IMG/VR virus record: IMGVR_UViG_3300040801_001104
Span: 1 to 39,982 of that record
Direction: 5' to 3' (one strand)
Origin: a virus
DNA length: 39,982 bases
Part shown: in pieces, positions 14,345-22,585 of the stretch
How the letters are laid out: each line of letters starts with the position of its first letter
Numbering within the stretch: position 1 is the first letter of the stretch
Notes under the pieces: generated by a model
Database searches by the model: none
What the model saw: only the letters and a program-made list of their open reading frames with translations
Told to the model about the DNA's origin: nothing
Translations under genes and position numbers: made by a program

Positions 14345-16484
14345 TTGATTGCTCCATTGCTCTGTCTTGTCTGTCCGCGTCATCCACTCGGAAGGCGGCT
14401 TCCATGCCCATCTTTAAGCGGTCATTCTCGTTCTTGTCAACTTTAACACCTGTTTCGGCGGCCTTGATTACAATCTCGTCTTCTTTGTAATCCCGCTCGG
14501 TCTCGGCTTTGAACTTGTCGACGCCGACTTGAGAGCCTGCAACCATCGCCTGTGCCTCGGACTTCATCGCGCGTGCGCGAAGCTCTGCCACTTCGGCCAT
14601 GAGCTTCTCGATGTTCTTGGACATGACCAACTGGTTGATCTGCTGCTCCTGCGCTTGCTGCTGGCGAGCTTGCTCCATCTGCGCTTCCAGCTTGACGCGG
14701 CGCCGTTCGGGAATGCGCTGCAAGTCCAGCATACCCGGAGGCAGCAGCATGGCGAGACGTTCCTCGATCTCGTCGGCGCCGGGTATGTCCATGTTGCGCG
14801 CGATGATGTCGGCGATGTAGTTGCCGAGCTGTGGCATATGGTTCATCAGCGTGAGCATGGTCTCGGTGGCTTCCTCGCGTTTCGTGGCGTAGGAAGGACC
14901 GGTGGTGTACGTCAGTTCGTACTTACCCTTGGTAATGTCCGGTGTCTTGTCGCCGAACTCGCCGTTGATCTCTTGGACCACGACGTCGTCAGTATCGCCC
15001 GTTATCATGATGGACCGGCGCGTGTCGTAGACCTCTGGGATCAGCTGGTTCATGACCCGACCGCACTCGGCCAGAGCCATGTCCATGTTCTCCAGATAGA
15101 TCCTATCGCCAAGCTCAGACACCCGTTGGCGGGCGGTGATCGCCTTGCCCGAGCGTTCGTTCGACTGCACACCCATCGACGCCTCGTGCTTGTTCGTGAC
15201 GTCCTTGATGTCCTGCACGGTCATCTGACCTTCGGTCAGAACGGCTTGGTTAATCATGGGCGGCGGAATAAATTCAGGCTTGGCGCCGTCGCTCTGACTG
15301 TCCCAAAAGAGGACGTTGTCGCCACTCAGGTGAGCGTTCCTGAAGGCGTCGGCCAAGCCTGATTTCATTGCCGACTGGTCGAGAAGCCACTTGGATGCGG
15401 GCGACTTCATCAACTCTTCGGCGAGAATAGAGCGCCAGTAATTGTGGAGGCGTTGGGGGTCTTTGGCGTTGCGGACGAAGCCCCACCGGAAGTTGACGGA
15501 TGCTTCTTTCAGCTTCCAGCCTTCGACGCGGAAATAAGGTACGCGGTCAATGTTGAGACGGAACGGCCCCTCAAGAACTTCTTTGCCGCCCAATACGTGG
15601 CACTCGGCGTAGGGGCGAACCGTCTCCCGAATCATGTACTCGCCGTTCTCGTCAAGTTCAACGCTTTCTTCGATGCGTTTGTCATCCCAGCCCGTGATGT
15701 CGATGACGTCGTTGGTTCCCCGTTCGATCGCTACGGTAGCGGGCTCTTCCTTCATCTGCCAGAAGTGGCAGACGCGAATCATGTCGTCTGTCTCCCAGCC
15801 GTGCGCGGTCATGGTCGAGTAATCGAGTTCATCTGCTGACCAGCCGCCTTCGTCCTTGGCTTCCGGGTACATGTCCTTGAAGTCGGACTTGGTCATCCAG
15901 AACATGGCGTAACAGCGCTTCGCGTCCTTGCCGGTAGGTTCGGACGAACTCCGGTCCCAAATCACCTGGAACGGGTCTTCCATAGCGATCAGTTGCATGT
16001 CCTTCACGAAAAAATCGTACTTGTTCTCGATCAGCTCCAAACCAAAGTTACCCACCCCGCAGATGTAGGCGCCCTCCATCGCTGAATACAGCGCGTGCTT
16101 GGCCGTTGGGGTGCGTACGATAGTGCGCATCAGGCCCTGACGGATCTCGGCGATCAGCTTGGACCCGCCCTTCATAGGCAGGAGCTTCATGGTCGTGTCG
16201 GTTTGCTGCCACGAGCCGAGGTACTGGGCGACAAACGCCGGAAGGCGGTTTACCGTCAGAGTCGGTTTCTTGAGACGCTGACGTCGATTTTTCAGGTTCA
16301 GATCCCACTGGTCGCCGATCGTGAACTGCATGTCCTCGCGCGCGGGTTCGATGTTGTGCCGGTCGGCGTCGACGTCCTTCTGATACTCCTCGCGGACCGA
16401 GCGATAGAACTTGGTTGCGTCTTCCGCGTCGTGTTGGATCGTCCGCTTTGAGCGACGGTCCGGCATCGTATCTGATTTAATCAT
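14292..16484 (-). CDS. Portal protein, P22-like (730 aa)
   Basis: The length (P22 gp1 is 725) and sequence fit P22-type portals: SVREEYQKDVDADRHNIEPA at the N-terminus, GDQWDLNLKNRRQRLKKPTL and VNRLPAFVAQYLG soon after, DPFQVIWDRSS near residue 170, and the wing/crown region with SMGVQSNERSGKAITARQR. The C-terminal ~130 residues are a Gln/Glu/Lys-rich helix typical of the barrel. Portals form a dodecameric ring through which DNA enters and leaves. The start at 16484 overlaps the terminase stop as ATGA. An ATG at 16493 would add three residues. Confidence 0.88.
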   Translation of the reverse strand: MIKSDTMPDRRSKRTIQHDAEDATKFYRSVREEYQKDVDADRHNIEPAREDMQFTIGDQWDLNLKNRRQRLKKPTLTVNRLPAFVAQYLGSWQQTDTTMKLLPMKGGSKLIAEIRQGLMRTIVRTPTAKHALYSAMEGAYICGVGNFGLELIENKYDFFVKDMQLIAMEDPFQVIWDRSSSEPTGKDAKRCYAMFWMTKSDFKDMYPEAKDEGGWSADELDYSTMTAHGWETDDMIRVCHFWQMKEEPATVAIERGTNDVIDITGWDDKRIEESVELDENGEYMIRETVRPYAECHVLGGKEVLEGPFRLNIDRVPYFRVEGWKLKEASVNFRWGFVRNAKDPQRLHNYWRSILAEELMKSPASKWLLDQSAMKSGLADAFRNAHLSGDNVLFWDSQSDGAKPEFIPPPMINQAVLTEGQMTVQDIKDVTNKHEASMGVQSNERSGKAITARQRVSELGDRIYLENMDMALAECGRVMNQLIPEVYDTRRSIMITGDTDDVVVQEINGEFGDKTPDITKGKYELTYTTGPSYATKREEATETMLTLMNHMPQLGNYIADIIARNMDIPGADEIEERLAMLLPPGMLDLQRIPERRRVKLEAQMEQARQQQAQEQQINQLVMSKNIEKLMAEVAELRARAMKSEAQAMVAGSQVGVDKFKAETERDYKEDEIVIKAAETGVKVDKNENDRLKMGMEAAFRVDDADRQDRAMEQSNGRQTSESENQGTGNDG

Positions 16485-18190
16485 AGCATCCATCCGCCGC
16501 CTGAATCGAAAGTCCCGTGCTGTCCACCGCCTGAGAATGGATCGTCCATCGGCTGTTTTGCAGGTACTCCAGTGTTGAAACGATCATTACTCGTCGGCTT
16601 GCTTGGGGTCAAGTCTGTCTGGACGGCCCGATCCGGCACGGCGAAGGTCAAAACAAAGCTATCAGCCGCGTCGGGCGACCTCTGAAGCCTGTTTTTGATG
16701 TCGACTTTACTCTCAAGAACCAAATCGGTGCTCTGGCCGGAGATTCGGACGCCGATCGCGCCTAAGTCCGACTGAAGTTCGTTGTCGTCGGGTATTGAGA
16801 CCCCTTCCGGCAACTGAAGCCAGTCACGGGCGCGCGAATACATCTCCGCGCGGCGGTTCCGTGGGCCTGGCTTGTGCGGGTTGACCTGTTTGGCCTGTGA
16901 TTTGGACCCGAAGTCGACCGGATAGCACTTCTCACCGAGGTCAGGGTATCTCTCGCGCATGCCGGCGAGAAGGGCTTGTCCCCAGCCGCCCGAGTAGTCG
17001 ATGTTGCATCGGTCGATGTTGTTCTCGCGCATCATATCGGCGACGTATTCGACCTGTTCCTCACCGGGCTCCATGCTTTTCCGGCCCTTTTGCCAGTGGA
17101 CCACATGACCTTGTCTGAAGGTGCACATGAACTTATCGCCGCCCAAACCAGCTGGGTCAACGCCCAGAATCCGAGGCCCCCACGCTTTGATGTCGGTGCG
17201 TTTTCGCGCACGCTGGACGAATATCGGCTTGATGAACAGCTCCAGACCCGTCGCTTGGAACGCCTCTGACGGCGAGGATGGGAACTCTTGCATGAACGTC
17301 TGTATGTTGCCGTTCAATTGTTGCTCGACATAGAACCGGCGCCACGCCATTTGATCTAGATCAAGGTCGTACATGTCCGCGATGTCGCGTTCAGACGGCA
17401 GACCATCGCCCTCGGGCTCGCCCCGCAGCTGGAAGCCTACCGGCGCGGGCAGCCGATACTCCGGCGACAAATACCACGGGATGAAGATCGGAATGAACGT
17501 AATGCCCGCGTTCTCGTCGTTGAGCCCCGCCTCGGCCCGCATCCAACGCTGGTGGAACTCGTTGCCTATGCCGTTGGCCGTGCTCTCGACGATCACCTCT
17601 GTGGCGTCGGCCATCGGGATGGAGTTCACGAACCCCGCGAAGGTTTTTTCTGGATTGGGGTAGAAAGCCGCTTCAGATAGGTGAGCGAGTGAAGGCGTTG
17701 CCCCTCGACCAGTTTCTCCAGAACCAGCCGTTGCCACGGCGTAGGAACTCTCATTTGAAAACTTAAACTCTTGTGCACTGGCTCGCTCCGCTTGTAAGGC
17801 CATTGGGTCATTCTTGTGGAAGTTCTGCACCATCGTGAACAAGTCTTTCGACGACGTGGTGACGTGCGCCATCACGACCGCTCGACGGTATTTCCAGAGG
17901 CGTGTTTTCGTGTAAAACCGACCGCCGATATAGGTAGAAGCACCCTGCTTACGACCCTTCAGGATCATCGCGCGGACCATCCGGTGTTCGTGGAGCTGGT
18001 TCTGGATTTTCGCGTGTATGATCTTCTGCGGGTCGTTCAGGGCGAACGGCACAAGGCTGGAGTCCTTTGCCACAACCTTCAAACACTTTTCCATGTAGAG
18101 TGGGTGGGTGGCACGGCTCTCTTGGAGGAACTGCACAATTCGCGCTTCCTCTGGCGACAATCTCACGACGTCTCGGTGGCCCTGCCTCAT
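16481..18190 (-). CDS. terL: Terminase large subunit (569 aa)
   Basis: The ATPase part has an atypical Walker A (KGRKQGASTYIGG, about residues 75-87) and a following VVMAHVTTSSKDLF. The segment TPSLAHLSEAAFYPNPEKTF carries the Walker B/coupling region (LSEAAF). The C-terminal nuclease part starts at GPRILGVDPAGLGGDKF (RNase H-like first Asp) and includes RCNIDYSGGWGQALLAGM and DAADSFVLTF, the latter with the terminal acidic pair. The enzyme pumps and cuts DNA at the portal. The start at 18190 is chosen because it overlaps the stop of the Lar-like gene as ATGA. A longer frame to 18250 would overlap that gene by 64 bases. Confidence 0.88.
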   Translation of the reverse strand: MRQGHRDVVRLSPEEARIVQFLQESRATHPLYMEKCLKVVAKDSSLVPFALNDPQKIIHAKIQNQLHEHRMVRAMILKGRKQGASTYIGGRFYTKTRLWKYRRAVVMAHVTTSSKDLFTMVQNFHKNDPMALQAERASAQEFKFSNESSYAVATAGSGETGRGATPSLAHLSEAAFYPNPEKTFAGFVNSIPMADATEVIVESTANGIGNEFHQRWMRAEAGLNDENAGITFIPIFIPWYLSPEYRLPAPVGFQLRGEPEGDGLPSERDIADMYDLDLDQMAWRRFYVEQQLNGNIQTFMQEFPSSPSEAFQATGLELFIKPIFVQRARKRTDIKAWGPRILGVDPAGLGGDKFMCTFRQGHVVHWQKGRKSMEPGEEQVEYVADMMRENNIDRCNIDYSGGWGQALLAGMRERYPDLGEKCYPVDFGSKSQAKQVNPHKPGPRNRRAEMYSRARDWLQLPEGVSIPDDNELQSDLGAIGVRISGQSTDLVLESKVDIKNRLQRSPDAADSFVLTFAVPDRAVQTDLTPSKPTSNDRFNTGVPAKQPMDDPFSGGGQHGTFDSGGGWML

Positions 18191-18408
18191 GAACCATTCC
18201 AGTACGTTAAAACTTCGTCGTGGGTACGTCCTCGAAACACAACGTGGCACTTCTGAAACCCATCACCAGCTAGTTCTCCGTGATGCGTAAGGGTGAAATA
18301 CTGCGGGTCTGAGTAGCCTTTTACTCCGCGCCAAAGCTGCCCCTGACCCTCAATTATGACATCTGTACCGCCGCAAAACGGGCAGGGCCGTAGTTGTGCA
18401 TCACTCAT
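18187..18408 (-). CDS. Lar-like zinc-finger protein (73 aa)
   Basis: The N-terminal motif LRPCPFCGGTDV and the C-terminal YWNGS match the Lar (restriction alleviation) family, usually PCPFCGG ... C..C ... WN. The second CxxC of the family is not clear here; only one further Cys (KCHVVF) is seen, so zinc binding may be altered. Some Lar-type proteins modulate host type I restriction. It is linked by ATGA overlaps to both the putative small terminase upstream and the large terminase downstream, so an assembly role is also possible. Confidence 0.6.
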   Translation of the reverse strand: MSDAQLRPCPFCGGTDVIIEGQGQLWRGVKGYSDPQYFTLTHHGELAGDGFQKCHVVFRGRTHDEVLTYWNGS

Positions 18409-18854
18409 TCTTCAAACTCCACTAAGTCTGTCCCTTCTAAGTGGACAAAATCGTCCTCTTCGCCGTCGATTGCCGATGTTGGTTGCCGATCTTCCTGCAT
18501 AGCAAAACTTGCTTTTGATTGGCATTCCTCGTCGGCGCCAGTGTTCCAGACATCGCCCTCGTCGATGACCTCGCCCTCGACCGTGTAGTCGCCGTCGATG
18601 ACGTCCATCAGCTGGTCAACCGACCGGTGATGGGTCACCTCACTTTCCCGTGCGATGATCTTCGGGAACAGCTTCGTGTAAAACTCGTCTTTGTTTTCGA
18701 CAGCCCAATTCGCCAGACCTTCAGCGCCGCCGTTCTGCTCAAACGCGAAAAGGACAGCCGACCTTGCATACTTGCCGACCGCCTGATAGATTTCGCCGTC
18801 GAATGCCTTGGGGACACTCGGCGCAGATACCGGCTTGGGAAATTTGTCAGTCAT
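18405..18854 (-). CDS. Putative terminase small subunit (149 aa)
   Basis: Lies directly upstream of the terminase large subunit operon, separated only by the short Lar-like gene. The segment KYARSAVLFAFEQNGGAEGL followed by ANWAVENKDEFYTKLFPKII resembles the helical core found in P22-type small terminases, which recognise the packaging site. The C-terminal half is acidic (about residues 70-149) and may contact the large subunit. No classical HTH is evident. It starts at a TAATG overlap with the 49-aa gene. The assignment is mainly positional. Confidence 0.55.
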   Translation of the reverse strand: MTDKFPKPVSAPSVPKAFDGEIYQAVGKYARSAVLFAFEQNGGAEGLANWAVENKDEFYTKLFPKIIARESEVTHHRSVDQLMDVIDGDYTVEGEVIDEGDVWNTGADEECQSKASFAMQEDRQPTSAIDGEEDDFVHLEGTDLVEFEE

Positions 18855-19003
18855 TACGGCATCGTTTGGGCCAGGAAGGCGTCCACGATGACTATGTCAG
18901 CGGGGGTCAGCCCGTTGTTTACCACGTCTGTAACGACATTCTCGGTTTCTCTGGTAATGAGAAAGTTACGAATGGCGTTGCGCAGTGCCTCAAGCCAAGT
19001 CAT
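18854..19003 (-). CDS. Small hypothetical protein (49 aa)
   Basis: A short frame (MTWLEALRNAIRNFLITRET to the end at AFLAQTMP) with a strong AAGGAAGG box eight bases before the ATG and a TAATG overlap with the next gene. Those signals, and its fit in a tightly packed operon, support it as real. It is amphipathic and helical. No function is apparent. Confidence 0.6.
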   Translation of the reverse strand: MTWLEALRNAIRNFLITRETENVVTDVVNNGLTPADIVIVDAFLAQTMP

Positions 19004-19017
19004 AGATCACCTTCCTT

Positions 19018-19107
19018 TCACAATGGCTGCTCGTTGAGCAGCTTATCAATGGGTATCACAAACCCTATGTACCTCGCAAATCGCGCCCGGACAAGTATCC
19101 GTATCAT
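19018..19107 (-). CDS. Possible very short ORF (29 aa)
   Basis: The leftward frame running from near 19,190 to the stop at 19018-19020 is open and protein-like (ERIEALSPEDYAKMIRILVR). I find no ATG, GTG or TTG with a good ribosome site upstream; the first in-frame ATG is at 19107. It could be a short peptide, a gene remnant, or a gene starting at a rare codon near the AGGTAGGAG at about 19165-19175. Confidence 0.25.
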   Translation of the reverse strand: MIRILVRARFARYIGFVIPIDKLLNEQPL

Positions 19108-19175
19108 CTTCGCGTAGTCTTCCGGCGACAGGGCCTCGATACGCTCTTTTCGGATCTGTGCGGCACGTCGCTCTC

Positions 19176-20030
19176 CTACCTTGTCGCTAAAGGGCCTTCT
19201 TTGATCGCCAAGTAGCCGGACATTGTGCCGGACGCCGTGATGCTGTTTGCCGATGCGATTCCCACTAGTCGTACGTCATGGTTCGGTGGGATGATGATGG
19301 GCGGGTTCAAATTTATCCGCAGCGCGGTCGTGCCGGCGGTGTTTACCGGAAAACGTCCGAAGACCGGTCGGAACACCTGCATCAGGCTGGCGTTGCGATC
19401 CTCAAGGATGAAGTCGACGGCCCCGGCCTGATTCCTCTGCACGCCGAAGGTCAGCGCCGTGACGATCCACGCGTCCTGCGATGAAATCGAAGTTGCGCCT
19501 TTGTAACTCTGGGTCTCGTTGTCTGTCCCTTTGATGACCAGATGCACGAGGTCGTCGTCGTCAGGAACCCCGTTCGTGATCGCGCTGTCCTGATAGAAAT
19601 AAAAATCGCCTTGGCCTGGCGTGTCGCCCTCGTGGAACGCTCGGTTCAACCGGCAGTACGGGCGGTTCAGCGTGACCTTGTTCTGCCCGTTGGCGATACT
19701 GCGGCCAGTCGCAAAGATCAACTCGTCCCCGTTGACCCCGCCCCAGTAATGGCCCTCGTAAACGATGGTGTCGCCGACGTCGGCAGTCGAGGAGCTGGAC
19801 ATGGTATCAATCAGGTTACCATCGTCAGGGCTGAGATACACCTCGTTGACGCCGGGATTTTCCCACACGGTGGTCAACGTATTGGCGGTCATGCTTGCCC
19901 GCCGCCCGAACTTCAGAAGCGCTTTCCGCTTCTTGGTGACCGACCAGTTCTCGCCCCATCCCTCGGCCTGAAGCCGCGCCAGCGCGAGGTCCAGCAGCGG
20001 ATCGCCTGTCTCCCCTCCAAACTTGTTCAT
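19176..20030 (-). CDS. Putative virion structural protein (284 aa)
   Basis: The start at 20030 has an excellent AGGAGG box. The N-terminus is helical (DPLLDLALARLQAEGWGEN), and the rest is beta-rich with repeated hydrophobic strands (VGDTIVYEGHYWGG, NQAGAVDFILEDRNASLMQV, NPPIIIPPNHDVRLVGIAS). The pattern of FRPVFGRFPVNTAGTTALRI suggests a jelly-roll-like domain. Its place at the head of the packaging operon suggests a head decoration or fibre protein. No family is firmly recognised. Confidence 0.55.
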   Translation of the reverse strand: MNKFGGETGDPLLDLALARLQAEGWGENWSVTKKRKALLKFGRRASMTANTLTTVWENPGVNEVYLSPDDGNLIDTMSSSSTADVGDTIVYEGHYWGGVNGDELIFATGRSIANGQNKVTLNRPYCRLNRAFHEGDTPGQGDFYFYQDSAITNGVPDDDDLVHLVIKGTDNETQSYKGATSISSQDAWIVTALTFGVQRNQAGAVDFILEDRNASLMQVFRPVFGRFPVNTAGTTALRINLNPPIIIPPNHDVRLVGIASANSITASGTMSGYLAIKEGPLATR

Positions 20031-20132
20031 ATCGACCTCCTGTGGGTGCGCCCCGCCACCGGAGGACAACGGCGACAGGGCGCTGGCTCTGGCGAACCCA
20101 AGTCCATCAGTAAACTCAAAGCCGCGTTGTGT

Positions 20133-20261
20133 CTAGCCAAAGAGAAAGATCAGGGCGGTTGCGGCGGCCAGCTGAATCGCCGATGCTGTCACGAACCCTC
20201 TGATGAACGCTCGTCGAGCTTTGGCGTCCGCGTCCGGTTTGGTTACGTAAAACTGCTGCAT
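20133..20261 (-). CDS. Small single-pass membrane protein (42 aa)
   Basis: Starts at 20261 (MQQFYVTKPDADAKARRAFI), five bases past the stop of the secreted-protein gene. After a charged N-terminus, residues about 20-42 form one hydrophobic helix ending ATALIFLFG. One transmembrane segment and small size make it a candidate holin-like or membrane-targeting peptide, but a single helix is weak evidence. The ribosome site is poor (GGGAAG), so expression may depend on coupling. Confidence 0.5.
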   Translation of the reverse strand: MQQFYVTKPDADAKARRAFIRGFVTASAIQLAAATALIFLFG

Positions 20262-20266
20262 CACGT

Positions 20267-20623
20267 CTAGCGACTTCCCACGGCGATCAGGCAGACCTCT
20301 TCGGTCGTGGGGTCGAATCCCCAGGCCCAGTACAGGTCGGATGTCGCTACACTGCCTCCATCTCCGAAGACGACGACCTGAGGAAACTGGCGTCCGCTTT
20401 CCTTGTCGTACAGGTTGGCAAACGTGTTGATCGGCGCGGCGTAGCCCTTGACCTCCATGAAGGTACCCCAGTGCTGGTCATAGGCATTCGCGTCTTCGCA
20501 AGAAATGTCCGAGCCGGTGAAGATCGTCTGCGTGTGACCGCTCTCCGTATTTTGCTCGATCGTGCCTGACGCAACTCTGCCGGCCATGCAGACCAGTGCT
20601 GCGATAATCAAAAAAACTCTCAT
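20267..20623 (-). CDS. Secreted protein with signal peptide (118 aa)
   Basis: The start at 20623 overlaps the stop of the winged-helix gene as ATGA. Residues 1-20 (MRVFLIIAALVCMAGRVASG) form a clear signal peptide. The mature part has two Cys residues (SCEDAN and EEVCLIA) that could form a disulfide in the periplasm. No lysis-protein family (spanin, endolysin) is recognised. Coupling to a DNA-binding gene and a small membrane-protein gene is unexplained. Confidence 0.6.
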   Translation of the reverse strand: MRVFLIIAALVCMAGRVASGTIEQNTESGHTQTIFTGSDISCEDANAYDQHWGTFMEVKGYAAPINTFANLYDKESGRQFPQVVVFGDGGSVATSDLYWAWGFDPTTEEVCLIAVGSR

Positions 20624-20931
20624 GTCCAACCTTTCAACGTGTACCCCATACCGGAGTAGTTTATAATTTCAGCGGTCGAGTTGATCGACCTCAAGGCATT
20701 CTTGGCATGCCTCACGTAATTCCGAACCTCGTAATCGCTTGTGTAGGTGTAACCGGCGCCGGACATCCGGTCACAAAGCGTCTCGTAATGAACCAACTTC
20801 CCCTCGTCGACCGCCAAGGCGGCAAGCATCCTGGCCGCTGAGGGCATGCACCGACCGCCTTGCTCACGGATCGACTGCCGGATCTGTATCGCCAGTTCCT
20901 CCAGCGGGGTCAGCGTCGCCAGTGTTGGCAT
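20620..20931 (-). CDS. OmpR-type winged-helix protein without receiver domain (103 aa)
   Basis: Residues about 25-102 match the C-terminal DNA-binding domain of OmpR/PhoB response regulators (Trans_reg_C). VHYETLCDRMSGAGYTYTSD is followed by EVRNYVRHAKNALRSI (recognition helix region), then the wing strand INYSGMGYTLKG, which mirrors the usual 'GxGYxL' end. There is no receiver domain. The likely role is DNA binding, maybe regulating late genes, since it is near the start of the leftward block. It overlaps the upstream gene by 68 bases, with its own GAGGAGGAC ribosome site. Confidence 0.65.
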   Translation of the reverse strand: MPTLATLTPLEELAIQIRQSIREQGGRCMPSAARMLAALAVDEGKLVHYETLCDRMSGAGYTYTSDYEVRNYVRHAKNALRSINSTAEIINYSGMGYTLKGWT

Positions 20932-21334
20932 CTGGGGTGTCCTCCTCGACCAATTTCTTCATCAGCACCCGAAGCTGCGCGCTCTCGCCGCTGAAAAACG
21001 ACTTCATCGTCGGACTGAAAGCCTTGAGCCCGCAGTCCTCGCCGGTCCACATCTGGCACGCGCCTTCGATGCAGAACGCCCCGACCGTCGAAATTTCGAG
21101 ACCGCCCTCGGGTAGCGCGCGGGCCATGCGGTTGAAGCTGTCGTTGGAACCGGGGGTCTGACCAAGGTTGACCCGCGCGTGAGGGCACCATTTTTTGCCT
21201 TCGGGCTGGGGCGGTGTCGTGACGGGCAAAACCAGCTTGGTCCCGGCCTGGCCCATCAGGTCCACGTTGTCCTTGAGCCACTCGGGCAGGTAGCCCGTTT
21301 CCAATATTCGTTGCTTGAGTTCTTCAAGGGTCAT
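20864..21334 (-). CDS. Hypothetical protein, first gene of leftward block (156 aa)
   Basis: Starts with GAGGAC upstream at the edge of the central gap, so it is probably the first gene of the leftward transcript. It contains four Cys residues (CPHA, FCIEGAC, EDCGL), perhaps a metal site, and an acidic, Pro/Thr/Gly-rich C-terminal tail of about 20 residues. MTLEELKQRILETGYLPEWL at the start is helical. No family is recognised. Confidence 0.55.
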   Translation of the reverse strand: MTLEELKQRILETGYLPEWLKDNVDLMGQAGTKLVLPVTTPPQPEGKKWCPHARVNLGQTPGSNDSFNRMARALPEGGLEISTVGAFCIEGACQMWTGEDCGLKAFSPTMKSFFSGESAQLRVLMKKLVEEDTPDANTGDADPAGGTGDTDPAVDP

Positions 21335-21360
21335 CTGGCTGTCCTCGACTGGTTGAAAAA

Positions 21361-21389
21361 TTTGTGGCGGAAAATTTTGGATTTGTCAA
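21361..21389 (-). promoter_or_regulatory. Candidate leftward promoter
   Basis: Read leftward, TTGACA (21384-21389) is a perfect -35 box, followed 17 bases on by CACAAA (21361-21366), a poor -10 match. It is placed correctly 27-50 bases before the first leftward gene. The weak -10 keeps confidence low. Confidence 0.3.
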
Positions 21390-21666
21390 ATGGCTTTGTT
21401 GTTTTGTTTTTGAGTTGTTAAATTCTTGACGGTTGAGAAATTTGGGGGCTAGGTGGTTTCGCAACAATGATGGCCAAGCATGCGATCGGCGGGGCCGGGC
21501 CCCCCTACCTCGATTTCGCCACAATTTTGCCTCAATGTTGCCTTGTTCCTGGATGGCTTCAATAGCTTCGAGGCCTGGCTATTGTTGCGTACACGGACAC
21601 ATTGCATTTTGGCCACACTGTGTTGCGAAACTGACACGCCATCGCGGTCGTCTAGTTTCGTCGTAT

Positions 21667-21703
21667 ATAACGAGATCACGCAAACACGACATAACGAGAT
21701 CAC
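21667..21703 (+). repeat. Two 13-bp direct repeats ATAACGAGATCAC
   Basis: Exact copies at 21667-21679 and 21691-21703, 24 bases apart start to start, about two helical turns and a bit. This is iteron- or operator-like. The first overlaps a TATAAC box. Confidence 0.75.
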
Positions 21704-21720
21704 TAAGTCACGACGTGGCG

Positions 21721-21925
21721 TTGTTGTTAGGTTGTGCTGTTGTTTTGTTGTTGGGTGGTCGGGTGCGCGGCAATGGGTGCGCTAAAGCGCGACGGAAACC
21801 TAACAACAAAACGATAACACGACTTTTTCAGCTTTTCTTTTTTTGTTGAAAAGTTTTGACCTAACAACAGAAAAACACGAAAACGAAAAGCATAGATTCG
21901 GATTCGTGAAATAGCGTTGTTAGGT
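21721..21925. repeat. Four GTTGTTAGGT boxes in two inverted pairs
   Basis: Copies at 21723-21732 (+), 21798-21807 (-), 21859-21868 (-) and 21916-21925 (+). The first two extend to a 13-bp perfect inverted pair (21721-21733 and 21797-21809). Arrangement and number suggest protein-binding sites, or cruciform or hairpin structure. Confidence 0.75.
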
Positions 21926-22158
21926 GTGTTCGTTAAAACAAAAAAAGGTTTTCCGATTTTCTCATGTTTCCTCGACAGCGTTACGCAATGCAGAAACACG
22001 TGTAAAACCAAAGGCTTGAACGACATCGCCGGGCGTTTCCAAATCGCGAACGCGCTGTTTCGTTATTAACGCGTTGTTGTTTTCGTGATTGGCGATAAAT
22101 TGTTATGCACGAAAGGCGCGGTTTTGTCGTTGCCTACAAACACGAAAGAGCGAACGAA

Positions 22159-22503
22159 ATGCGTAAAGTTGAAAAAGAAATGATCCAAGCAATGGCCGGA
22201 AAAGGTCATATGCAGTCGCGCAATACAATGGTCACCACACAAGACGACCTGACTCGCGTGTTCCTGCACGGTAATGAAATAGCAACGTATGACCACGGCC
22301 TGAATATGTTGACCATGACGCTGGCAGGTTGGAACACTGTAACCACACGGTCGCGCCTGAACGCCATCGCGACCGCCTGCAACGTCGCAGGCTGGACACA
22401 ACGCGACTTCGAACCTTTCCACGGTTCTGAACGCGTCGACGAGTCAGACGTGATTGTTAGAACGCTCGTTCAGACTCCCGCATTGCCGTCGTGGGTGCGC
22501 TGA
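22159..22503 (+). CDS. Early small hypothetical protein (114 aa)
   Basis: The start at 22159 (MRKVEKEMIQAMAGKGHM) is chosen over an ATG at 22105, which lacks a ribosome site. The motif FLHGNEIATYDHGLNMLTMT followed by LAGWNTVTTRSRLNAI recalls a small phage protein type seen near the start of early operons in other phages. Its function is unknown. It is the first gene rightward of the central gap and so likely expressed immediately after infection. Confidence 0.65.
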   Translation: MRKVEKEMIQAMAGKGHMQSRNTMVTTQDDLTRVFLHGNEIATYDHGLNMLTMTLAGWNTVTTRSRLNAIATACNVAGWTQRDFEPFHGSERVDESDVIVRTLVQTPALPSWVR

Positions 22504-22504
22504 T

Positions 22505-22585
22505 ATGTTGCGCATTCTCATGAATCCCTACGTCGTTGCGGCGATCGCCGCATATCTCACAATAGGACAAGGAGTCTTGTCATGA
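22505..22585 (+). CDS. 26-aa hydrophobic micropeptide
   Basis: An ATG two bases after the previous stop opens a 26-residue frame (MLRILMNPYVVAAIAAYLTI and six more residues) whose stop overlaps the next ATG as TCATGA. The centre is hydrophobic, suggesting membrane insertion. The tight packing supports it, but it might serve only as a coupling leader. Confidence 0.4.
   Translation: MLRILMNPYVVAAIAAYLTIGQGVLS

Larger units (their letters stand above)
21335..22158. other. Central non-coding region between divergent gene blocks
   Basis: About 820 bases with no convincing gene, although several ORFs are open in it. Composition changes sharply: long A/T-rich runs and GTTGTT-type repeats replace the GC-rich coding texture. 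It holds two 13-bp direct repeats, four GTTGTTAGGT boxes in two inverted pairs, a short perfect inverted repeat (GCGCTAAAGCGC at 21779-21790) and a GC-rich odd palindrome (GGGGCCGGGCCCC at 21491-21503). It must contain promoters for both blocks and is the best candidate for an origin or master control region. Confidence 0.6.

Noticed and set aside
14529-15362. 277-codon rightward ORF opposite the portal gene
   Set aside because: His/Leu/Val-rich antisense product without motifs. The portal is well supported.
21433-21849. 138-codon ORF in the central gap
   Set aside because: No ribosome site, low-complexity end, and it overlaps the repeats. More likely non-coding control DNA.
21826-21856. Terminator-like hairpin in the central gap (CTTTTC / GAAAAG)
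   Set aside because: A short A-T stem in a region where such pairs are expected by composition. Not strong enough to annotate.
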